Assembly (NCBI RefSeq): GCF_014650895.1
Contig: NZ_BMVV01000015.1
Location: forward strand, 1 to 64,000
DNA: 64,000 nt
DNA from: Streptomyces omiyaensis
GTDB taxonomy: Bacteria; Actinomycetota; Actinomycetes; Streptomycetales; Streptomycetaceae
Direction of reading: 5' to 3'
Position 1 is the stretch's first letter; the number at the start of each line of letters is the position of its first letter. Of the stretch, positions 51,682 to 60,019 are shown piece after piece. The notes beneath the pieces were generated by a model. It saw nothing but the letters and a program-made list of their open reading frames with translations, made no database searches and was not told the DNA's origin. Made by a program: the position numbers and the translations under genes.

Positions 51682-53220
51682 ATGGCGAAGCACGAGCACG
51701 TTCGGGTGGCGGTGATCGGATCGGGGTTCGGAGGACTCGGGGCCGCCGTCCGGCTGCGCCGCGAGGGGATCACCGACTTCGTCGTCCTGGAGCGGGCCGA
51801 CTCGGTGGGCGGCACCTGGCGGGACAACAGCTACCCCGGGTGCGCCTGCGACGTGCCCTCCCACCTGTACTCCTTCTCCTTCGCGCCCAACCCGGACTGG
51901 CCGCGCACCTTCTCCGGGCAGCGGCACATCCGTGCCTACCTGGAGCACGTCACCGACACCTTCGGCCTCCGGCCGCACCTGCGGCTCGGCCACGAGGTGC
52001 AGCGGATGGAGTGGAACGCCGACGAGCTGCGCTGGCACATCGAGACCGGCTCCGGCTCCTTCACCGCCGACGTCGTCGTCTCCGCCACCGGGCCGCTCTC
52101 CGACCCGAAGATCCCGGCCGTCCCGGGACTCGACGGCTTCACCGGCAAGGTCTTCCACTCGGCCCGCTGGGACCACGACTACGACCTGCGCGGCAAGCGC
52201 GTCGCCATGGTCGGCACCGGTGCCTCCGCCATCCAGATCGTGCCCGCGATCCAGCCCGAGGTCGCGAAGCTGACCCTCTTCCAGCGCACCGCCCCCTGGG
52301 TCATGCCCCGCATGGACCGCGCCATCAGCGGCCCCGAGCGCTGGCTGCACCGGAAGCTGCCGGTCACCGCGACCCTGCGCCGCGGCATCCTCTGGGGCAT
52401 CCGCGAGCTCCAGGTCGGCGCCTTCACCAAGCACCCCGGCGAGCTCGGCCTGGTCGAGAAGCTGGCCAAGGCCAACATCGCCAAGTCCGTCAAGGACCCG
52501 GTGCTGCGGGCCAAGCTGACCCCCGACTACCGCATCGGCTGCAAGCGGATCCTGCTCTCCAACGCGTACTACCCGGCCCTCGCCCGGCCCAACGTCGACG
52601 TCGTCGCCGGCGGGCTCAAGGAGGTCCGCGGCAACGTGGTCGTCGGTTCCGACGGCACCGAGACCGAGGTCGACGCGATCGTCTTCGGCACCGGCTTCCA
52701 CGTCACCGACATGCCGATCGCGGACCGCGTCTTCGGCACCGACGGACGCGCGCTCTCGGAGCACTGGAAGGACGGCGTGCAGTCGCTGCGCGGTGCCACC
52801 GTCGACGGCTTCCCCAACTGGATGACGATCATCGGGCCCAACACCGGCCTCGGGAACTCCTCCATGATCCTCATGATCGAGTCCCAGCTGAACTACATGG
52901 CCGACTACCTGCGCCAGCTGGACGTCCTCGGAGGCCGCTCCGCGCTCGCCGCCCGCCCCTCCGCCGTCCACGCCTGGAACCGCAAGGTCCAGAACCGCAT
53001 GGAGCGGACCGTCTGGAAGTCCGGCGGCTGCGACAGCTGGTACCTCGACGCCAACGGCCGCAACACCACCCTCTGGCCCGGCACCACCGGCGAGTTCCGC
53101 CGCGAGACCCGGCAGGTCGACCTCTCCGAGTACGAGGTCGTCCGCGCCCCCCGGCCGGTGAAGGCCACCCCCGAGCCGGCCGCCCGCCGCGCCGCCCGCG
53201 CGAAGGAGGCCGCCCAGTGA
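51682..53220 (+). CDS. Baeyer-Villiger type flavin monooxygenase
   Basis: The 512-residue NAD(P)H/FAD enzyme has GSGFGGLGAAVRLRREG near the N-terminus (FAD), the BVMO fingerprint FTGKVFHSARWD (FxGxxxHxxxW[P/D]) at about residue 155, and GTGASAIQIVPA for NAD(P)H. These are the markers of type I BVMOs that convert ketones to esters or lactones. ATG 51682 follows GGGAGG. The downstream hydrolase (GTGA overlap) and dehydrogenase complete a plausible ketone-degradation set. The substrate is not identifiable. Confidence 0.9.
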   Translation: MAKHEHVRVAVIGSGFGGLGAAVRLRREGITDFVVLERADSVGGTWRDNSYPGCACDVPSHLYSFSFAPNPDWPRTFSGQRHIRAYLEHVTDTFGLRPHLRLGHEVQRMEWNADELRWHIETGSGSFTADVVVSATGPLSDPKIPAVPGLDGFTGKVFHSARWDHDYDLRGKRVAMVGTGASAIQIVPAIQPEVAKLTLFQRTAPWVMPRMDRAISGPERWLHRKLPVTATLRRGILWGIRELQVGAFTKHPGELGLVEKLAKANIAKSVKDPVLRAKLTPDYRIGCKRILLSNAYYPALARPNVDVVAGGLKEVRGNVVVGSDGTETEVDAIVFGTGFHVTDMPIADRVFGTDGRALSEHWKDGVQSLRGATVDGFPNWMTIIGPNTGLGNSSMILMIESQLNYMADYLRQLDVLGGRSALAARPSAVHAWNRKVQNRMERTVWKSGGCDSWYLDANGRNTTLWPGTTGEFRRETRQVDLSEYEVVRAPRPVKATPEPAARRAARAKEAAQ

Positions 53221-54110
53221 TCCGCCTCCCCGAGCCCCGCTCCCTCACCGTCCGCTCCGCCGACGGCGCCGAGCTGCACGCCGAGGTGTACGGCCCCGAG
53301 GGCGCGCCCGCCGTCGTCCTGGCCCACGGCTGGACCTGCTCCACCGGCTTCTGGGCCGAGCAGATACGGGCCCTCGCCGCCGACCACCGGGTCGTCGCCT
53401 ACGACCAGCGCGGCCACGGCCGCTCCCCGGTCCCCGCGTCCGGCGGCTACTCGACCACCGCCCTCGCCGACGACCTGGAGGCGGTGCTCGCCGCCGCCCT
53501 CGGGCCCGGCGAGCGGGCCGTCGTCGCCGGCCACTCCATGGGCGGCATGACGATCATGGCCGCGGCCGGCCGCCCCGGCTTCGTCCGGCACGCCGCCGCC
53601 GTCCTGCTCTGCTCGACCGGCCCGTCCCGGCTCACCTCCGAGGCCACCGTGGTACCGCTCGGCCCCGGCGGGCTGCGGACCCGGCTGACCGGCGCCGTCC
53701 TCGGCTCGAAGGCCCCGCTGGGCCCGGTCAACGGCCTCTCGAAGCGCATCCTCAAGTACGCGACGATGGGTCCCGGTGCGGCGCCCGACCGGGTCGAGGC
53801 CTGCGCCCGGATCGTGCACGCCTGCCCGCGCCCGTCCCGCCACGGCTGGTCGCAGGTGCTCGCCGGACTGGACCTGGAGGCGAACGTCCGGGAGCTCAGG
53901 GTGCCGGCCGCGGTCCTCGTCGGCACCGCCGACCGGCTCACCCCGCCGGTCCACGCCCGGGGCCTGGCCGAGGCGCTGCCGCACTGCACCGGCCTGACCG
54001 AACTGGCCGGCATGGGCCACATGACGCCGGTCGAGGCCCCGGAGGCCGTCACCGCGCAGATCCGCGAACTGACGCTCACGTATCTCGGAGTCAAGGAGGC
54101 AGGGGCATGA
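53217..54110 (+). CDS. Alpha/beta hydrolase, probable esterase of the BVMO operon
   Basis: The 297-residue hydrolase has an oxyanion-hole HGWTCSTGFW motif and nucleophile elbow GHSMGG (Ser near residue 107). An acid region follows at GTADRLTPPVHA, with histidine in GMGHMTP, so the catalytic triad is complete. GTG 53217 overlaps the BVMO stop. An ester made by the BVMO from a ketone would be cleaved by such an enzyme; this is inferred from operon order. A lipase or epoxide hydrolase role is also possible. Confidence 0.88.
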   Translation: MIRLPEPRSLTVRSADGAELHAEVYGPEGAPAVVLAHGWTCSTGFWAEQIRALAADHRVVAYDQRGHGRSPVPASGGYSTTALADDLEAVLAAALGPGERAVVAGHSMGGMTIMAAAGRPGFVRHAAAVLLCSTGPSRLTSEATVVPLGPGGLRTRLTGAVLGSKAPLGPVNGLSKRILKYATMGPGAAPDRVEACARIVHACPRPSRHGWSQVLAGLDLEANVRELRVPAAVLVGTADRLTPPVHARGLAEALPHCTGLTELAGMGHMTPVEAPEAVTAQIRELTLTYLGVKEAGA

Positions 54111-54988
54111 GCAGGATGAGCCTGGAAGGACAGGTCGCGGTCGTCACCGGCGGCGCCCGGGGCGTCGGCGAGCTCCTCGCCCGCAAGCTCTCCGCGCGCG
54201 GCGCGCGGATCGCGCTCGTCGGCCTGGAGCCCGAACTCCTCAAGGAGGTCGCCGGCCGCCTGCACACCGAGGCCGACTGGTGGGAGGCCGACGTCACCGA
54301 CCACGAGGCGATGGCCCGGGTCGCAGCCGAGGTCAAGGAGCGCTTCGGCAAGGTCGACGTCGTCGTCGCCAACGCGGGCGTCGCCGCGGGCGGCCCCTTC
54401 GTCGACTCCGACCCCGCCGCCTGGCGCCGGGTCATCGAGGTCAACCTGATCGGCGGCGCGGTCACCGGCCGCGCCTTCCTGCCGGTCCTCATGGAGTCCC
54501 GGGGGTACTTCCTCCAGATCGCCTCGCTCGCCGCGATCACCCCGGCCCCGATGATGACCGCCTACTGCGCCTCCAAGTCCGGCGTCGAGGCCTTCGCGCA
54601 CAGCCTGCGCGCCGAGGTCGCCCACAAGGGCGTGAAGGTCGGCGTCGGCTACCTCTCCTGGACCGACACCGACATGGTCCGCGGTGCCGACCAGGACGAC
54701 GTCATGAAGGAGCTGCGCCAGAGGCTTCCCTGGCCGGCGAACCGCACCTACCCGCTCGGCCCCGCCGTCGACCGGATCGTCGAGGGCGTCGAGCGCCGCT
54801 CCGCCCACGTGTACGCGCAGTGGTGGCTGCGCGGGATGCAGTCGGTCCGCGGTTACCTGCCCGGCCTCATCGCCACCGTGGGCAAGCGCGAGGTGGCCCG
54901 CTTCGGGCCCCGCCTCTCCACGGTCTCCAAGGGCCTGGTGGGCGCGGGCGGCGCGGCGGACGAGCAGGCCCGCACGGAGCGCGCGTGA
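54107..54988 (+). CDS. Short-chain dehydrogenase/reductase
   Basis: The 293-residue SDR has TGGARGVGELLA (TGxxxGxG cofactor motif) near residue 13, NAG in VVANAGVAAGG, a Ser-containing IASLAAI and YCASKSG (YxxxK). The acidic residue after the second beta strand is absent, so NADP+ or NAD+ cannot be decided. It overlaps the hydrolase stop (ATGA). It would oxidise an alcohol to the ketone used by the BVMO, or reduce it. A hydrophobic C-terminal stretch and a long tail of about 40 residues are unusual. Confidence 0.9.
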   Translation: MSRMSLEGQVAVVTGGARGVGELLARKLSARGARIALVGLEPELLKEVAGRLHTEADWWEADVTDHEAMARVAAEVKERFGKVDVVVANAGVAAGGPFVDSDPAAWRRVIEVNLIGGAVTGRAFLPVLMESRGYFLQIASLAAITPAPMMTAYCASKSGVEAFAHSLRAEVAHKGVKVGVGYLSWTDTDMVRGADQDDVMKELRQRLPWPANRTYPLGPAVDRIVEGVERRSAHVYAQWWLRGMQSVRGYLPGLIATVGKREVARFGPRLSTVSKGLVGAGGAADEQARTERA

Positions 54989-55108
54989 CCGTGCTCCGCA
55001 CCTCCGGCAACTGATCGAAATGCGTGGAATGTTCGCTCGTGCAAGGCTGGTCGAGGCCCAGGGGGCAAGCCGCCCCGTACCCCTCGCACCCCTCTAGGAG
55101 TGAACTTC

Positions 55109-55294
55109 ATGGGCATCAAGGACCAGTTCCAGGACAAGGCGCAGGAGCTCGCCGAGCGCGCCAAGCGGGCCACGGGCAACGCCAAGGACGAGGCGTCCCA
55201 GCGGGCCTCCCGGGGCCGCGAGGGCTCCCCGGAGGCGAAGGAGCGCGCCGAGCGCGAGCTGCGGGAGCGCACCGACCGCGGCCGCGAGGCCTGA
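55109..55294 (+). CDS. Small hydrophilic CsbD-like stress protein
   Basis: The 61-residue protein (MGIKDQFQDKAQELAERAKR) is almost wholly charged and alpha-helical, rich in Lys, Glu, Arg and Ala, without cysteine. It resembles the CsbD/LEA-like stress proteins of Streptomyces. ATG 55109 has TAGGAG 8 nt upstream. A strong terminator follows directly, so it is a single-gene transcript. CsbD of B. subtilis is SigB-controlled, but no SigB-type promoter was clearly recognised here. Confidence 0.75.
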   Translation: MGIKDQFQDKAQELAERAKRATGNAKDEASQRASRGREGSPEAKERAERELRERTDRGREA

Positions 55295-55308
55295 CGCCCG
55301 TCCTGCGA

Positions 55309-55344
55309 CGAGGGGCGCACCCGGGACGCCGGGTGCGCCCCTCG
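55309..55344 (+). terminator. Strong terminator after the CsbD-like gene
   Basis: A 16-bp perfect stem (55309-55324 with 55329-55344) around a GACG tetraloop. Confidence 0.85.
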
Positions 55345-55411
55345 CGTGCGTGCGGGGGGCGGTGGCGTAACTCACGCGCGCTCGCCGGGCGGATCTTCGT
55401 ACGCTCCTCCC

Positions 55412-55942
55412 ATGTCCGTCGTACTCGAGCGCATACGCTCCGACCACGCCGCCGCCCTCCTCGTCTTCGAGCGCGAGAACCGGGCCTTCTTCGCCGGCCG
55501 CGTCCCCGACCGGGGGGACGCGTACTTCGCCGAGTTCGACGCCCGGCACCGTGAGCTGATCGAGGCGCAGGAGGCGGGGGAGATCCACTTCCACGTGCTC
55601 GTCGGCGAGGACGGCGAGGTCCTGGGCCGGATCAACCTCAACGAGGTGGACCCGGTGGCGGGCACCGCCGAACTCGGCTACCGGCTCGCCGAGAAGGCGA
55701 CCGGGCGTGGGCTCGCCACGTCCGGGGTGCGCGAGGTGATCCGGCGGGCCGCGGAGGAGTACGGACTCCTCCGGCTGACGGCCGTCGTCTCCCACGGCAA
55801 CGACGCCTCCCGGGCGGTCCTCGCCCGCGCCGGTTTCGGTGCCGTCGGTGCCGTGGTCCTGGAGGTCGGCGAACTCGGCACCGCCTACGAGCTGGACCTC
55901 GGGGGCAGCTTCGGGCGGGAGCGGTCCGGCACGTCCTCGTAG
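55412..55942 (+). CDS. GNAT N-acetyltransferase, RimJ/RimL type
   Basis: The 176-residue protein has the GNAT core (GRINLNEVDPVAGTAELGYRL, ATGRGLATSGVREVI, HGNDASRAVLARAGF) typical of RimJ/RimL and phosphinothricin-like acetyltransferases. ATG 55412 has TACGCT 6 nt upstream and no ribosome site, a leaderless pattern. Its last 58 nt overlap the tricorn protease gene in the opposite direction. Acetyl acceptor unknown. Confidence 0.85.
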   Translation: MSVVLERIRSDHAAALLVFERENRAFFAGRVPDRGDAYFAEFDARHRELIEAQEAGEIHFHVLVGEDGEVLGRINLNEVDPVAGTAELGYRLAEKATGRGLATSGVREVIRRAAEEYGLLRLTAVVSHGNDASRAVLARAGFGAVGAVVLEVGELGTAYELDLGGSFGRERSGTSS

Positions 55943-58900
55943 CCGGGCGGGCTCGCCGCCGGCTCCGCGTCCAGCAGGGCCAGGGCCTTGTGGACGGCGT
56001 CGTCGAGCTGGGCGTGCCGGCCCTCGGCCCAGTCGAGCGGGGTGCGCAGGACGGCCAGGTCGGGCTCGACGCCGTGGTTCTCCACGGACCAGCCCCCCGC
56101 GGTGAACCAGGCCGCGTTCATGGGGACGGTGATCTGGGTGCCGTCGCCGAGCTTGTGCCGGCCGGTCATGCCGACCACCCCGCCCCAGGTGCGCTGCCCG
56201 ACGACCGGGCCGAGGCCGAGGAGCTTGAAGGCGGCGGTGATCATGTCGCCGTCGGAGGAGGTGGCCTCGTCGGCGAGGGCGACGACCGGGCCGCGCGGCG
56301 CGTTGGAGGCGTAGCTGACGGGCTGGGCGTCGCGGGTGAGGTCCCAGCCGATGATCCTGCGGGTGAGGGTCTCCACGACGAGTTCGCTGATGTGGCCGCC
56401 GGCGTTGCCCCGCACGTCGACGATGAGGGCCGGCCGGGAGACCTCCATCCGCAGGTCGCGGTTGAACTGCGCCCAGCCGGAGCCGCCCATGTCGGGGATG
56501 TGGAGGTAGCCGCAGCGGCCGCCGCTCAGCTCCCGGACCACGGCCCGGCGCTTGGCGACCCAGTCCTGGTAGCGGAGCGGGCGCTCGTCGACGAGCGGGA
56601 CGACGGCGACGCGGCGGGAGCGGCCCTCGCCGCCGGCGGGGGTGAAGGTGAGCTCGACGGTGGTGCCGCCGGTGCCGGCGAGCAGCGGGTAGGGGCCGGT
56701 GACCGGGTCGACGGGCCGCCCGTCGACGTGGGTGAGGGCGGCGCCCTCGCGGATGCCGGTGCCGCCGAGCGGTGAGCGGGCCTTGGAGTCGGAGGACTCG
56801 CCGGGCAGGATCCGCTTGACCACCCAGCCGCCGTCCCTGGGCACCAGGTTGGCGCCGAGCAGGCCCTGGGGGCGCTGGTAGTGCGGGGGGCCCTCGTTGC
56901 GCCGGGCGGGGGTGACGTAGGCGTGCGAGGTGCCGAGCTCGCCCATCACCTCGCGGAGCAGGTCGGCGAACTCGTCGGGCGAGGCGACCCGTTCGAGGAG
57001 CGGCCGGTACTGGTCGAGGATCGCCGTCCAGTCGACGCCGCCCATGCCGGGCTCCCAGAAGTAGGCGCGGACGATCCGCCCGGCCTCGTCGTAGGACTGC
57101 CGCCACTCGGCGCCGGGGTCGACCTCGTGGAGGATGCGGCGCAGGTCCAGGTAGACGGTGGAGTCGCCGTCGCCGGGCTCGGTGGCGGGGACGGCCCGCA
57201 GCTCGCCCTCGTCGAAGACGACCAGCCGGGTGCCGTCGCCGCTGACGGCGAACCAGTCGAGGTCGCGGGCGAGTTCGGTGCGGCGGGCCTTCACGACGGA
57301 GAAGTGCTCCAGGGTGGGGCGCCCCGAGGTGTCGGCGGGATTGGCGAAGGTCTCGCCGAGGGCGCCGGAGATGGGCCAGCGCAGCCAGACCAGGCCGCCG
57401 CCGGAGACCGGGGCGAGCGCCGAGTACTTGGAGGCGGCGACGGGGAAGGGGGTGACCCGGTCGGGGAGTCCCTCGATCTCGACGGTGACCGTGCCGTCGC
57501 CGCTGTCGGCGCCGTCGTCGGCCGGGTCCATGCCGCCGGCCGCGGGCCGCCCGTCGGGGAGCAGGGCGAAGGGGGACGGGGTCGCGGAGGAGAGCGGGAC
57601 GAGGTAGGGGCGGCAGCCGAGCGGGAACGACAGGTCGCCGGTGTGGACGTCGTACACCGGGTCGAAGCCGCGCCAGGAGAGGAAGGCGAGGTAGCGCCCG
57701 TCGCTGGTGAAGACCGGGTTCTCGTCCTCGAAGCGCCCGTTGGTGACGTCGGCGATCGCGCGCGGGCCGGGTCCGGAGATGCGGACCAGTTTGATGGAGC
57801 GCAGCGAGCGGCCGATGCCGGGGTGGGACCAGGTGAGCCAGGCGCCGTCGGGGGAGAAGGCGAGGTCGCGGACGGGGCCGTTGACGGAGCGGATGAGTTC
57901 GGTGACCTCGCCGTTGGAGTCCTCGGTGGCGTCGATGAGGAGGAGCCGGCCGTCGTGCGAGGCGATGGCGAGCCGTTCGCCGTCGGGGTCGGCGACGAGT
58001 TCCTCGACGCGGCCCAGCTCCCCGGCGGCGAGCCGGCGCGGGGCCCGGTCGCCGCTGGCCCGGGGGAGGTAGGCGATCTCGACGGCGTCCTCGCCCTCGG
58101 CGTCGGTGACGTAGGCGACCTGGCCGCCGCTGCCGAGCATCTCGGGGAGCCGGACGCGGACGCCGGGGGTGTCGGTGATGGTCCGGGCGGGGCCGTCGCG
58201 GTGGGTGAGCCAGTACAGGCTGCCGCGCACCCCGACGGCGCTGGCCCGGCCGGTCTCGTCGACGGAGAGCGCGTCGACGTGCCGGGCGGCGGGCACCTGG
58301 TAGGGGCGGCGGCCGGCCCGCTGTCCGCCGAGGCGGACCTCCAGGCGGCGCGGCTCGGAGCCGGCGGTGAGGTCGTCGACGATCCACAGCTCGCCGGCGC
58401 ACTGGTAGACGACCCGGTGCCCGTCGGAGGAGGCGTGCCGGGCGTAGAAGTCGGCGTGGTCGGTGTGGCGGCGCAGGTCCGTGCCGTCGGGGCGGCAGGA
58501 GTAGAGGTTGCCGATGCCCTCGTGGTCGGAGAGGAAGGCGATCCGGTGGCCCTCCTCGCCGGGCGGCGCGGTGACGAACAGGGGGTCGGCGAGGTGGCCG
58601 CCGATGTCGGGCAGGAGCCGTTCGCCGTGCAGCCAGAGGCGGCCGGTGGCGCCGCCCCGGTAGCGCTTCCAGGCGGCGGGCTCGTGCGGCGGGGTGCCGG
58701 TGAGCAGGAGGGTGCGGCGTTCGCCGTCGACGTCCCGGACGGCGATGTCGCAGACCGGGCCCCAGGGCATCCGGCGGCCGGGCGAGCCGTCGGTGGCGAC
58801 GGTGTGGGCCCAGGAGAAGTAGGAGAAGGGCTGGCCCTGCGAGGAGACGGCGAGGATGTCCCCGTCGGGGGACCAGCCGCAGACGCGGGTGTCGGCGGAG

Positions 58901-59175
58901 CCCCAGTGGGTGAGCTGGCGGGCGTGGCCGCCGTCGACGGGCACGAGGTGGATCTCGGGGTCCAGGCTGCGCCAGTTCGTGTAGGCGATGTGGCGCCCGT
59001 CGGGGGAGAAGCGCGGGTGTCCGGCCCGGGTGCGGTCGACCGTGAGCCGCCAGGCGCGTCCGGGGCTCTCCCCCTCGGGGGCGAGCGGCGCGAGCCAGAG
59101 GTCGTCCTCGGCCGTGAAGCACAGCAGGTCGTCGTGGAGGTGCGGGAAGCGGAGGTAGGCCACGTCGTCTCTCAC
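55885..59175 (-). CDS. Tricorn protease (S41) homologue
   Basis: The 1096-residue protein begins VAYLRFPHLHDDLLCFTAEDD with Trp/Asp-rich six- and seven-bladed beta-propeller repeats (WSPDGD-type, about 20-680). A PDZ region (about 760-850) and an S41 peptidase core (YLHIPDMGGSG, VDVRGNAGGHISEL, then DEATSSDGDM with the nucleophile near residue 970) follow. Tricorn complexes digest peptides released by the proteasome. GTG 59175 is used; the ATG before it runs into a stop. It is divergent from a TetR gene. The C-terminus overlaps a GNAT gene by 58 nt. Confidence 0.93.
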   Translation of the reverse strand: MRDDVAYLRFPHLHDDLLCFTAEDDLWLAPLAPEGESPGRAWRLTVDRTRAGHPRFSPDGRHIAYTNWRSLDPEIHLVPVDGGHARQLTHWGSADTRVCGWSPDGDILAVSSQGQPFSYFSWAHTVATDGSPGRRMPWGPVCDIAVRDVDGERRTLLLTGTPPHEPAAWKRYRGGATGRLWLHGERLLPDIGGHLADPLFVTAPPGEEGHRIAFLSDHEGIGNLYSCRPDGTDLRRHTDHADFYARHASSDGHRVVYQCAGELWIVDDLTAGSEPRRLEVRLGGQRAGRRPYQVPAARHVDALSVDETGRASAVGVRGSLYWLTHRDGPARTITDTPGVRVRLPEMLGSGGQVAYVTDAEGEDAVEIAYLPRASGDRAPRRLAAGELGRVEELVADPDGERLAIASHDGRLLLIDATEDSNGEVTELIRSVNGPVRDLAFSPDGAWLTWSHPGIGRSLRSIKLVRISGPGPRAIADVTNGRFEDENPVFTSDGRYLAFLSWRGFDPVYDVHTGDLSFPLGCRPYLVPLSSATPSPFALLPDGRPAAGGMDPADDGADSGDGTVTVEIEGLPDRVTPFPVAASKYSALAPVSGGGLVWLRWPISGALGETFANPADTSGRPTLEHFSVVKARRTELARDLDWFAVSGDGTRLVVFDEGELRAVPATEPGDGDSTVYLDLRRILHEVDPGAEWRQSYDEAGRIVRAYFWEPGMGGVDWTAILDQYRPLLERVASPDEFADLLREVMGELGTSHAYVTPARRNEGPPHYQRPQGLLGANLVPRDGGWVVKRILPGESSDSKARSPLGGTGIREGAALTHVDGRPVDPVTGPYPLLAGTGGTTVELTFTPAGGEGRSRRVAVVPLVDERPLRYQDWVAKRRAVVRELSGGRCGYLHIPDMGGSGWAQFNRDLRMEVSRPALIVDVRGNAGGHISELVVETLTRRIIGWDLTRDAQPVSYASNAPRGPVVALADEATSSDGDMITAAFKLLGLGPVVGQRTWGGVVGMTGRHKLGDGTQITVPMNAAWFTAGGWSVENHGVEPDLAVLRTPLDWAEGRHAQLDDAVHKALALLDAEPAASPPGYEDVPDRSRPKLPPRSSS

Positions 59176-59255
59176 CCGTTCATGCTTTCCGCGCGGAGGG
59201 GGTGCGGCAACTCGTACAGGAGTGCGTGTGCCCGGCGGTGTGGCCCAGAACACGT

Positions 59256-59325
59256 ACGAAACGGTTTCGTTTCGCTGGACGGAGGGGTACCTTCGTACCG
59301 TACGAAGAGTACGAAACCGTTTCGT
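59256..59325. promoter_or_regulatory. Three palindromic operators between tricorn and tetR
   Basis: ACGAAACGGTTTCGT (59256-59270), CTTCGTACCGTACGAAG (59291-59307) and ACGAAACCGTTTCGT (59311-59325) are each perfect palindromes about one centre base. The outer two share the ACGAAAC/GTTTCGT arms. They sit just before the TetR ribosome site, so TetR autorepression is the expected role. Confidence 0.8.
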
Positions 59326-59343
59326 TCGGTCCGGAGGTACGGC

Positions 59344-59916
59344 ATGGCCCGCAGCAGACTCACTCCCGAGCGGGAGTCCGAGCTGTACGCGGCCGTCCTC
59401 GACCTCCTCCGCGAGGTCGGCTACGACGCCCTCACCATGGACGCCGTCGCCGCCCGCACCCACTCCAGCAAGGCCACCCTCTACCGCCAGTGGGGGAGCA
59501 AGCCGGAGCTGGTCGCCCGGGCCCTGCGCCACAACAAGCCGGTCAGTCTCACCGAGATCGACACCGGCTCGCTGCGCGGCGACTTCCAGGCCCTCATGGA
59601 ACTGACCGACGACTGCCAGATGGAGAAGGACACCGCGCTGATGCGGGGTCTGGCCCATGCCGTCCACGACAACCCGGACCTGCACCGCGCCCTGCGCGAG
59701 CTGCTCATCGAGCCCGAGCTGAACGGCTTCGACGAGGTCCTCGCCCGAGCGGTCCGCCGCGGCGAGATCGATCCGGACAACCCCGCGCTCAAGCTCGTCC
59801 CCCACATGCTGATCGGGGCGTTCGTCGCCCGCCCGCTGGTCGACGACCAGCCGGTCGACCGCGCCTTCCTGCTCGCCTACGTCGACGCCGTGGTGCTCCC
59901 CTCACTCGGCGTCTGA
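59344..59916 (+). CDS. TetR-family transcriptional regulator
   Basis: The 190-residue protein has an N-terminal HTH (GYDALTMDAVAARTHSSKAT and LYRQWGSKPELVARAL, about 25-60) and the C-terminal helical domain of the AcrR-C type. ATG 59344 follows GGAGG. Three palindromes upstream, two of ACGAAAC type, are its probable operators. An MMPL transporter gene follows on the same strand 103 nt downstream, the usual target of this regulator class. The divergent tricorn gene may also be controlled. Confidence 0.93.
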   Translation: MARSRLTPERESELYAAVLDLLREVGYDALTMDAVAARTHSSKATLYRQWGSKPELVARALRHNKPVSLTEIDTGSLRGDFQALMELTDDCQMEKDTALMRGLAHAVHDNPDLHRALRELLIEPELNGFDEVLARAVRRGEIDPDNPALKLVPHMLIGAFVARPLVDDQPVDRAFLLAYVDAVVLPSLGV

Positions 59917-60019
59917 CCCCGCACCACCGTTCGTCCCCGCTCCACCTGACTGCGCACCGCTCACGCCGTCGGGCCGGCTCCCCATGCCCTGTCCCGCCCC
60001 ACTATGGGAGTACGCACCC

